9,555 nucleotides of DNA from Desulfovibrio sp. UBA2564 (GTDB taxonomy: Bacteria; Desulfobacterota; Desulfovibrionia; Desulfovibrionales; Desulfovibrionaceae). Position numbers and translations under genes: made by a program. This document shows, one piece after another, positions 1 to 5,395 of this stretch. How positions within the stretch are numbered: the first letter of the stretch is position 1; the number at the start of each line of letters is the position of its first letter. The stretch spans positions 1-9,555 of the forward strand of contig DDLU01000118.1 in NCBI GenBank assembly GCA_002340305.1, read 5' to 3'. The notes below the pieces were generated by a model. It was not told the origin of the DNA. It was given only the letters and a program-made list of their open reading frames with translations, and ran no database searches.

Positions 1-45
1 TTTCTTATGTGCAATAAAAAATTATCCCCAGAATCTCTCCTTCGC

Positions 46-94
46 TTTGATTTTATGCCGATCTGATTATGATCAGAAAAGTCACGTACTGACT
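46..94 (+). promoter_or_regulatory. Candidate MATE-gene promoter with two adjacent dyads
   Basis: A possible -35 TTTGAT (46-51) and -10 TATGAT (68-73) are separated by 16 bp and lie about 65 bp before the MATE start. The -10 sits inside a perfect inverted repeat, TCTGAT (62-67) / ATCAGA (72-77), with a 4-nt centre. A second dyad, AGTCA (80-84) / TGACT (90-94), lies where transcription would begin. Two dyads over the -10 and +1 resemble the operator layout of a locally acting repressor, which is common for efflux pumps. No regulator gene is visible nearby. The promoter call is by eye and modest. Confidence 0.4.
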
Positions 95-139
95 GGTTAA
101 ATTCTCTAGCTGTAAAGCACAAATATGGAGTTGATATAT

Positions 140-1510
140 ATGAAATCGTTGTGGAATAAACCGTTTGGGTACAAGCATGTGCTCAATATAAGTATGCCTC
201 TTGCGGTTAGCATGGCCTCCACCACTATAATGCAGGTCACAGATCGTATTTTTCTCGGGCGTTATTCAATGGAAACAATAGCAGCAGCTCTGCCTGCCGG
301 CATCATGTCCTTTATGTTCATCTCCTTTTTCATGGGAGTGGCCAGTTATATTAATGTTTTCATTGCCCAGTATACCGGGGCCGCAAAACCGGAGCGCGTA
401 GCATCCAGTCTTTGGCAGGGTATTTATTTTGCCCTTGGCGCGTGGGTGATTCTGGCAGTAATGGGCTTTTGGCTCACCCCGCTTCTGGAAAGTGGAGGGC
501 ATCCTCCTGAGGTTCTGGAGTTGGAAATTCAGTATTTCAGAATCCTCATGCTGGGGGCAGGCCTGCCTGTTCTTGATACTGCGCTTTCAGGCTTTTTTGC
601 CGGACGTGGTCTGACCCGTACGGTCATGGTGGTCAATATGATCGGGGCAGCGGTGAATATCCCGCTCGACTATGCACTCATTAACGGATTCTGGTTATTT
701 CCGGAAATGGGTATCCGCGGGGCAGCCATTGCCACAATTACAGCTGGGGCAGTCATTGTTTCCATTTATGTCCCGCTCATTTTTAATCAGGCCAATGAAA
801 AGGCTTTCAAGACACGCACTAATTTCCGTTTTGAGCCGGAATTGTTTAAGAGATTTATTGCTTACGGCCTGTCCAATGGCGTGCAGTTCTTTCTTGATAT
901 CTTCGCCATTACATTCTTTGTGTACATGGTCGGTAGGTTGGGAACAGTTATCCTTGCAGCAAGCAACATAGTTCTTTCCATTGATGGCATCTCCTTTTTT
1001 CCGGCTTACGGAATTGCCGTGGGGGTCAGCACTCTTGTCGGACAGGCCATCGGGCAGGGGAGACCTGATTATGCGAGAAGGGCCACTAAATGCGCCTTCC
1101 ATATCACCTGCATTTGGATGTTGTTCATGGGGATGATCTACCTTCTCTTCCCGGAACTGCTCCTGTTTCTGTTCCGTCCAGACACAGTCAGTGACGCTGT
1201 TTTTGCCGATGTACTTGATTACGGTACTCACTTCCTGCGTTTCACTGCCGCCTATATTCTCTTTGACGGGACGGCACTTGTTTATTCCGGTGCTTTGAAA
1301 GGTGCAGGGGACATTGTCTTTGTCATGAAAAGCGTCGGAGTAAGCTGCATCGCAGTGATGGTCATTCCCTGTTATCTGGGAGTCGAGGTTTTTCCTTTGG
1401 GACCCTATTTCCTCTGGGCTATATTTACCCTTTACGTAATTGTTCTGGCAGGTGCCTTCTACTGGCGTTTTCGAGGCGGTAAGTGGGAGAGTATGAAGGT
1501 TATTGAGTAG
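140..1510 (+). CDS. MATE-family multidrug/Na+ (or H+) efflux transporter
   Basis: Encodes a 456-residue polytopic inner-membrane protein of the MATE (NorM/DinF-like) family, which exports cationic drugs or metabolites in exchange for Na+ or H+. The N-terminal region with PLAVSMASTTIMQVTDRIFL and the later GLSNGVQFFLDIFAITFF are typical of the first and second six-helix bundles. The hydrophobicity pattern fits about 12 membrane segments, and the length is normal for MATE proteins (about 450). An in-frame ATG lies 15 nt upstream at 125. I prefer ATG 140 because GGAG (127-130) sits 9 nt before it, whereas the upstream ATG has no ribosome site. It appears monocistronic, with its own promoter region and a strong terminator. 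The substrate cannot be told from sequence. Family assignment is secure. Confidence 0.93.
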   Translation: MKSLWNKPFGYKHVLNISMPLAVSMASTTIMQVTDRIFLGRYSMETIAAALPAGIMSFMFISFFMGVASYINVFIAQYTGAAKPERVASSLWQGIYFALGAWVILAVMGFWLTPLLESGGHPPEVLELEIQYFRILMLGAGLPVLDTALSGFFAGRGLTRTVMVVNMIGAAVNIPLDYALINGFWLFPEMGIRGAAIATITAGAVIVSIYVPLIFNQANEKAFKTRTNFRFEPELFKRFIAYGLSNGVQFFLDIFAITFFVYMVGRLGTVILAASNIVLSIDGISFFPAYGIAVGVSTLVGQAIGQGRPDYARRATKCAFHITCIWMLFMGMIYLLFPELLLFLFRPDTVSDAVFADVLDYGTHFLRFTAAYILFDGTALVYSGALKGAGDIVFVMKSVGVSCIAVMVIPCYLGVEVFPLGPYFLWAIFTLYVIVLAGAFYWRFRGGKWESMKVIE

Positions 1511-1540
1511 CCATCGTGTTCATTTTTAGCAAAAGAAAGA

Positions 1541-1581
1541 GCCGGATCGGGAAATTCCTGATCCGGCCTTATTTGTTTTTG
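1541..1581. terminator. Bidirectional rho-independent terminator between MATE gene and cbiM
   Basis: GCCGGATC (1541-1548) pairs with GATCCGGC (1560-1567). The stem extends inward through G-U, G-C and G-C to give 11 bp with an AAATT loop. A T-rich tract (1568-1580) follows on the + strand, and an A-rich tract (1531-1540) precedes it, which gives a T-rich tail on the - strand. It lies between two convergent genes and can serve both. Confidence 0.9.
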
Positions 1582-1591
1582 TAATTATGAG

Positions 1592-2200
1592 CTATGTTTC
1601 TTGGGTGGCGAGCAGCATTTCAGGTCTTACTTTTTGCAGGAATCCGTAAGCTGATGTGCAGATAAAACCTTCGATGATCATGATGGGGATGTGTCCGTAA
1701 ACGATCATCTGTGCGGCTGAAGTAAAGCTTTCATCAGTGAAGGAAAGGGCTAATGCTGTCAGGAGAGCAGAAAGTGCGATAGACACTGCTCCGCAAAAGA
1801 ATGCGCCTACGCTCAGGCTGAAAACGTTTTTATTGAGTAACGGACGGAACATGTAATGGCAGGCCACGGCAGGCAGAGCCATGATGGCGGTATTCACGCC
1901 GATGACAGCCAGTCCTCCATATTGAAAAAGTACAGCTTGCAGGAGCAGTCCGGTCAGGATTGCCGGAAAGGCTGCCCAGCCAAGCAACAGCCCCATGAGT
2001 CCGCTTAAGATCAGGTGTGCGCTTGAAGGTCCTATGGGAATATGAATCAATGAAGCTACGAAAAAAACAGACGACAGCAAGGCTACGGAAATAAGTTTTT
2101 CCGAATCGATTTTTTTCAGCCCGATCATTGTTCCTGTCGCAGCCACAACAGCACCGCAAGCAAGGACCGGCAGTGAAAGTATCCCTTCAGATATGTGCAT
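1592..2200 (-). CDS. cbiM: CbiM-type cobalt/nickel ECF transporter S component (solo)
   Basis: Encodes a 202-residue membrane protein of the CbiM/NikM family, the substrate-capturing subunit of energy-coupling-factor Co2+/Ni2+ importers. The family signatures are visible: the N-terminus MHISEGILS, in which Met1 and His2 help bind metal in characterised members, and GPSSAHLILSGLMGLLLG (His62) followed by PAILTGLLLQAVLF and GVNTAIMALPA. Six or so membrane segments are expected. The reading frame is open 31 codons further upstream. I place the start at 2200 because the metal site needs MHI at the N-terminus and because AAGGA lies just upstream on the - strand. Partner genes for CbiN/NikN, CbiQ and CbiO are absent: the downstream neighbour is the convergent MATE gene and the upstream one a kinase. 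Co versus Ni cannot be decided, and no cobalamin riboswitch is apparent in the short leader. Confidence 0.9.
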   Translation of the reverse strand: MHISEGILSLPVLACGAVVAATGTMIGLKKIDSEKLISVALLSSVFFVASLIHIPIGPSSAHLILSGLMGLLLGWAAFPAILTGLLLQAVLFQYGGLAVIGVNTAIMALPAVACHYMFRPLLNKNVFSLSVGAFFCGAVSIALSALLTALALSFTDESFTSAAQMIVYGHIPIMIIEGFICTSAYGFLQKVRPEMLLATQET

Positions 2201-2283
2201 ATATTTGTTCCTTATCAGAATGAGTGGGCGTAAATGGCCCTGATTTCTCATTTGTGAGGTTTGATCTGCATACTTTTTTTGAA

Positions 2284-2310
2284 AGTATAGCACAGTGAGG
2301 GGCGTGTCAA
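2284..2310 (-). promoter_or_regulatory. Candidate sigma-70 promoter for cbiM
   Basis: On the - strand a consensus -35 TTGACA (2305-2310) and a good -10 TATACT (2284-2289) lie about 85 bp before the cbiM start. The 15-bp spacer is shorter than ideal. The -10 overlaps a small inverted repeat (ATACTTT / AAAGTAT on the - strand). The promoter sits in the short gap after the kinase stop, and no terminator is obvious there, so read-through from the kinase gene is also possible. Confidence 0.5.
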
Positions 2311-2332
2311 GGAAGGTTCCGGGAAACAGAGG

Positions 2333-3976
2333 TTAGCCCTGACCCCTTTTGGGGCGAAACTTATCAAGCATTTTTAGTAGTTTTTTGTGCTCAATGGGTT
2401 TTGAAAGATAGGCATCCATTCCTGCTCCCAAAAAATTTTCCCGGTCTCCTTTCATGGCGTAGGCTGTCATAGCAATGATGGGGATGTTAACGTTGGATTG
2501 ACCTGCCTCACCACTTCTGATTGCTTTCGTGGCAGCAATCCCATCCATAATCGGCATTTGAATATCCATCATTATAATATGGAACTCTTCTCTTGTGGCT
2601 GCGTCCAAAGCCTGTTGTCCGTTTTCAACGGCAATAACTTCGCAGCCTGCAATTTCCATTTGCTTTCTTGCGGCAAGACGGCTGATTGCTTCATCCTCAA
2701 CCAGCAGGACTTTGAGTTTTGTCCTTTTATTTTTTATTTTCTTTGTTTGGGTGAGCGTTGGTTTTACTGGCACTGATAGACTGAATGGCACGCAAAAGTA
2801 AACAGTTGTCCCGTGTGTTTCACCACTTTCAATTGCAATACTTCCGCCCATTAACTCGACCAGTTGTTTGCAGATAGTCAAGCCTAGTCCAGCTCCTTGC
2901 TGATTGCGTAGGTAGCCTTTATGCACCTGCGAGAATGGGGTAAATAGTTCCGCAAATTTATTGTCCGGTATTCCCGGACCACTGTCGCTTATGCTGAAAA
3001 GGACTCTGGTTGTGTATTGGTCAGGATGCGGCAAAGGGTGTGTCTCTAATTTGATGACTCCATCAGCTGTGAATTTAATGGCATTACTTAATAGATTGGT
3101 TAGCACCTGCTGCAATCGTGCGGAGTCTCCGGTTACCTGATGCTCTGTTTCCGGGTGCAGCGACAGTTCAATTTTTAAGTTTTTTTGCTCGGCTGAGGGG
3201 CGGTAGAGGTCAGCAATGTTTTTTAGGAGTTCGGGTAATCCGAATGGAGCCGGATCAACGGAGAGTTTGCCGGCTTCAACCCGTGAAAGATCAAGAATGT
3301 CAGAAAGCAGGGTCGTTAGCCTCTTGGCACCCATTACCGCCAGATCAATATATTCAAGCTGGTTTTTATCTTGCGGAGTGGACTTAAGAAGCTGCAACAT
3401 CCCAAGTATTCCGTTGAGAGGGGTTCGGATTTCGTGACTCATGTTTGCGAGAAATTCACTTTTGGCCCGGTTGGCAGATTCTGCCTGTTCTTTGGCATCA
3501 ACAAGTTGCCTGTGCGCTTTTTTAATTTCCGTTAGGTCAACATCAATACAGTACATATATTTGGAACCGTCAGGATTTTCCTGCATCACATGGGCAGAAT
3601 ATACCGGAACGGTACTTCCATCTTTGCGGAGCAGGTCCAACTCTCCGGCGGGAATGCGAATGTCTTTTTCATGCCAGTCACGAATATGACTTACTACACC
3701 TTCACGCATAAAGTCTGGAATAATCAGATCTTCAAGCTTTCTGCCCAGTGCTTCTTCTTTTGAATAGCCGTAAAGTTTCTCGCTGGCTGCATTCCAGAAA
3801 ACCACTGTGCGGTCTTTGTCGTACCCCTGCACGGAAACCATTTCTACGTGATCAATAAGTTTGTGGAAGCGTTCTTCTAAATAGCTGTCTGTTCCGTAGA
3901 GTTGCGCTTCCAACTCTGCGATACGTGCGTTCTTTGTTTGCAATTCTTGGAGAAGTTGTTCTTTTCTCATGCTCAT
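2333..3976 (-). CDS. Hybrid PAS-histidine kinase-receiver protein
   Basis: Encodes a 547-residue soluble hybrid sensor kinase. A coiled-coil N-terminus (about 1-35) is followed by one PAS domain (about 35-155, with WNAASEKLYGYSKEEALG). A helical linker leads to the HisKA box FLANMSHEIRTPLNG with phospho-acceptor His181. The HATPase domain shows an N box (NLLSNAIKF, 294-302), G1 (DSGPGIP, 331-337) and G2 (GAGLGL, 361-366). The C-terminal receiver has acidic pair Glu427/Asp428, phospho-acceptor Asp471 in MMDIQMP, Thr504 and Lys526. All catalytic residues are present, and there is no membrane segment and no DNA-binding output. Start ATG 3976 has AGGA 8 nt upstream; a second ATG two codons on is also possible. 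A promoter lies at 4016-4044. The signal is probably cytoplasmic (PAS-bound cofactor or ligand). The partner phosphotransfer or response regulator is not in the window. Confidence 0.93.
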   Translation of the reverse strand: MSMRKEQLLQELQTKNARIAELEAQLYGTDSYLEERFHKLIDHVEMVSVQGYDKDRTVVFWNAASEKLYGYSKEEALGRKLEDLIIPDFMREGVVSHIRDWHEKDIRIPAGELDLLRKDGSTVPVYSAHVMQENPDGSKYMYCIDVDLTEIKKAHRQLVDAKEQAESANRAKSEFLANMSHEIRTPLNGILGMLQLLKSTPQDKNQLEYIDLAVMGAKRLTTLLSDILDLSRVEAGKLSVDPAPFGLPELLKNIADLYRPSAEQKNLKIELSLHPETEHQVTGDSARLQQVLTNLLSNAIKFTADGVIKLETHPLPHPDQYTTRVLFSISDSGPGIPDNKFAELFTPFSQVHKGYLRNQQGAGLGLTICKQLVELMGGSIAIESGETHGTTVYFCVPFSLSVPVKPTLTQTKKIKNKRTKLKVLLVEDEAISRLAARKQMEIAGCEVIAVENGQQALDAATREEFHIIMMDIQMPIMDGIAATKAIRSGEAGQSNVNIPIIAMTAYAMKGDRENFLGAGMDAYLSKPIEHKKLLKMLDKFRPKRGQG

Positions 3977-4015
3977 CTTCCAAATCCTGTTCGACCCTAA
4001 GAAAATTTACTTAAA

Positions 4016-4044
4016 TTATTACACATTGGGCTGCTTGTGTACAA
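4016..4044 (-). promoter_or_regulatory. Sigma-70-type promoter for the hybrid kinase
   Basis: On the - strand, -35 TTGTAC (4039-4044), a 17-bp spacer and -10 TAATAA (4016-4021) lie about 40 bp before the kinase start codon. Spacing is ideal and there are two mismatches overall. Confidence 0.6.
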
Positions 4045-4102
4045 GTTTCATTTTTATTTCGGGGAAAATATTCCTGCCAATTTTATGACAAATATTAAAT
4101 TC

Positions 4103-4123
4103 GAATAATTTGTTTAATTATTC
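4103..4123. repeat. Perfect inverted repeat, possible activator (UAS) site
   Basis: The arms GAATAATT (4103-4110) and AATTATTC (4116-4123) are perfect, with a 5-nt centre TGTTT. No gene ends here on either strand, so a terminator role is unlikely despite the T-rich flank. The centre lies about 82 bp before the predicted sigma-54 transcription start at about 4195, a usual distance for an enhancer-binding protein. It is also about 75 bp upstream of the kinase -35 on the other strand. The role is inferred. Confidence 0.45.
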
Positions 4124-4167
4124 TTTTATTTCAGAGTTTTGTCTGCGTCTGCGTGCCCGGTGTCTCA

Positions 4168-4184
4168 TTGGTATGCATGTTGCT
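4168..4184 (+). promoter_or_regulatory. Sigma-54 (RpoN) type promoter
   Basis: The 17-mer TTGGTATGCATGTTGCT matches the RpoN consensus TTGGCACGNNNNTTGCW at all but two non-core positions. GG (4170-4171) and GC (4182-4183) are exactly 10 nt apart. The predicted +1 is near 4195, which leaves a very short leader that starts just before the GGAGG (4197-4201) of the small gene at 4208. Other intergenic stretches were scanned on the + strand for GG-N10-GC; only one weak match was found, at about 4402. Confidence 0.6.
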
Positions 4185-4207
4185 GATAGTTTGCATGGAG
4201 GTAAGAA

Positions 4208-4381
4208 ATGCGCAAAAAACTATTTTCCGGAAAAACCATACCGGTTTTATTTGACGTAGTTGTCTGGGGGGGATTCGCAGCTTTTTTATTCGCTACTTAC
4301 ATTGCATGCCAGACCTTGATCGATAGGTTTCCTGGATCGTTTAACAAGCTGATCGGCATGCTTCAGGATTTTGTCGCCTAA
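4208..4381 (+). CDS. 57-residue single-span membrane micropeptide, unrecognised
   Basis: A small ORF of 57 residues, not matched to any family I know. ATG 4208 follows GGAGG (4197-4201) at an ideal 6 nt. The protein starts MRKKLFSGK, a positive N-terminus, and carries one strong hydrophobic segment (about residues 11-38, including VVVWGGFAAFLFATYIA). It ends in a short amphipathic tail (about 39-57, DRFPGSFNKLIGMLQDFVA). The basic N-terminus predicts an N-in orientation in the inner membrane. It has a sigma-54-type promoter and lies 126 bp before the FeoB-associated peptide gene, which has its own promoter, so co-transcription is optional. A protein-coding reading is supported by the ribosome site, hydrophobic segment and promoter. 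The function is unknown. Confidence 0.72.
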   Translation: MRKKLFSGKTIPVLFDVVVWGGFAAFLFATYIACQTLIDRFPGSFNKLIGMLQDFVA

Positions 4382-4437
4382 TGTAAAGGGGGATCATACA
4401 GAGGTTTTTGCCGTGCTGGAATTCTGCTCAGCTAGGG

Positions 4438-4465
4438 TTGACTTCATGCGAATCAGGGTTACAAT
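4438..4465 (+). promoter_or_regulatory. Sigma-70 promoter for the FeoB-associated peptide
   Basis: -35 TTGACT (4438-4443), a 16-bp spacer and -10 TACAAT (4460-4465) make a near-consensus promoter. The predicted transcription start is near 4472, about 36 nt before the ATG at 4508. Confidence 0.65.
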
Positions 4466-4466
4466 T

Positions 4467-4488
4467 GGGTTTCATGAAAATGAAATCC
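4467..4488 (+). promoter_or_regulatory. Inverted repeat over the transcription start, possible Fur-type operator
   Basis: GGGTTTCAT (4467-4475) and ATGAAATCC (4480-4488) pair fully if one G-U is allowed, around the 4-nt centre GAAA. The repeat begins one base after the -10, so a bound protein would block initiation. It contains TGAAAATGA, which resembles one half of Fur-type boxes, but the second half does not fit. The downstream gene is of a ferrous-iron-linked family, which makes iron control plausible but unproven. As RNA it would be a GAAA-tetraloop hairpin just before the ribosome site. Confidence 0.4.
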
Positions 4489-4507
4489 TTTATCAGTGGA
4501 GTTCCTG

Positions 4508-4684
4508 ATGGAAAATGTAATAGTCTTCGCCGCGATTGCAGGCGCAGCAATTTATTTGGCTAGAAAGTGGTTTGGAAAAGGGTCGGGTGGTTGCGGCTGT
4601 GGTTGTGATTGTTCGGCTTCCAAAGCGGAGGACGGTTGTTGCGGTGGAACGAATAACTGCATCGATGATCTTCGACAAAAGTAG
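4508..4684 (+). CDS. FeoB-associated Cys-rich membrane protein
   Basis: A 58-residue protein with an N-terminal membrane span (about 3-18, VIVFAAIAGAAIYLA), a short basic patch (RKWFGKG), and a Cys/Gly-rich cytoplasmic tail. Cysteines are at 29, 31, 33, 35, 44, 45 and 51 (core CGCGCDC). This is the layout of the FeoB-associated Cys-rich family usually found beside feoA/feoB for Fe2+ uptake; the family role is not firmly established. The GTG at 4496 is in frame, but GGAG (4498-4501) overlaps it and sits 6 nt before ATG 4508, so I start at 4508. No feoA or feoB lies in the window, so this copy is an orphan here. A strong terminator follows about 90 bp downstream. Confidence 0.85.
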   Translation: MENVIVFAAIAGAAIYLARKWFGKGSGGCGCGCDCSASKAEDGCCGGTNNCIDDLRQK

Positions 4685-4771
4685 TAATATAAAATAAAGC
4701 TACATATTTTCGGTGTTTTAATGTCGAGTTTTCTTTCGAGCTGAATATAGAAATCAAGAAGTGAACCTTTG

Positions 4772-4803
4772 GCCGTCTGCTTTAAGTGGGCGGCTTTTTT
4801 TTG
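4772..4803 (+). terminator. Rho-independent terminator after the small-gene block
   Basis: GCCGTCTGC (4772-4780) pairs with GTGGGCGGC (4786-4794) with some G-U pairs, loop TTTAA, followed by eight T (4795-4802). It ends transcription of the FeoB-associated gene. Confidence 0.88.
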
Positions 4804-5395
4804 TTTTGGTAAGGATACATAGATAAATAATGGATTTTTTCATAATTAGCCACCTTATCGGTAGGTTTTCCGTTGAGTGGAAGGTTTTAGGGTGTTGAAA
4901 AACAAAAATGTAAATTGCATTGTGAAAAAATGTTCAAATATGTTGTTTTTAGTTTGAAAAAGAGTTCGAAAGTGAACTTTTACAGATCAAATAACATCTT
5001 TGCATGAAAATGAGATTGCGATTATGATCAAGGATGACGTTGAAGGTAAGGATGAACCTTCTACTTAAAAATCATTTAATAATAAGTCTTTACGGCGTAT
5101 CTGTGGTCTTTTCAGAGATGTGGCCCTGAAGAAATGCGTCTCACATTAACGCACTTATTAATTCTGCGGGCTAAAATTTTTTTAGCGACTCTTTTTTGCT
5201 GAAATTGTCAGGAGATTGTGTTAGGTACTTGTTACTTTTAGCTCGTCTTATTGCCACATTTTTATTCAGGCTAGACGAATTAGTTCTCGTAAATTACTGG
5301 TTTCCTTTTAAAAAATTGGGTTTAACAAGAATGTGTATCCACAGGCTTCCCCGTTTGTGGAGTTATATTCCATTCTCAGACCATAGGGAGGGGAA
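4804..5395 (+). other. Long gene-free AT-rich leader upstream of oadA
   Basis: About 590 bp without a convincing gene on either strand. It holds several small perfect inverted repeats: AGTTC/GAACT (4963-4978), GAAGGT/ACCTTC (5042-5061), TGCGT/ACGCA (5135-5153), GCTAAAA/TTTTAGC (5170-5186) and TCCACA/TGTGGA (5338-5361). CACA at 5340-5343 could instead pair with TGTG at 5332-5335, close to the oadA ribosome site. No known riboswitch or tRNA was recognised, and no clear sigma-70 or sigma-54 promoter could be placed. The repeat GCTAAAA/TTTTAGC is followed by a T-run (5192-5197) and may be a weak terminator or attenuator. The stretch probably carries the promoter and control region of the oad operon, possibly a small RNA. 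Confidence 0.45.

Noticed and set aside
4560..4757. 65-codon - strand frame opposite the FeoB-associated gene
   Set aside because: It is antisense to a recognised Cys-rich gene and crosses into the downstream region without a ribosome site or any recognisable domain.
4917..4937. Rex-like site TTGTGAA...TTCAAAT in the oad leader
   Set aside because: The half-sites are 6 nt apart instead of 4 and the right half is imperfect, so it does not fit a Rex operator.
5024..5068. 14-codon possible leader peptide (MIKDDVEGKDEPST)
   Set aside because: No ribosome site, no run of regulatory codons, and no attenuator directly after it.
5120..5139. Sigma-54-like TGGCCC...ATGCG in the oad leader
   Set aside because: GG-GC spacing is 12 nt and the -12 element is poor.
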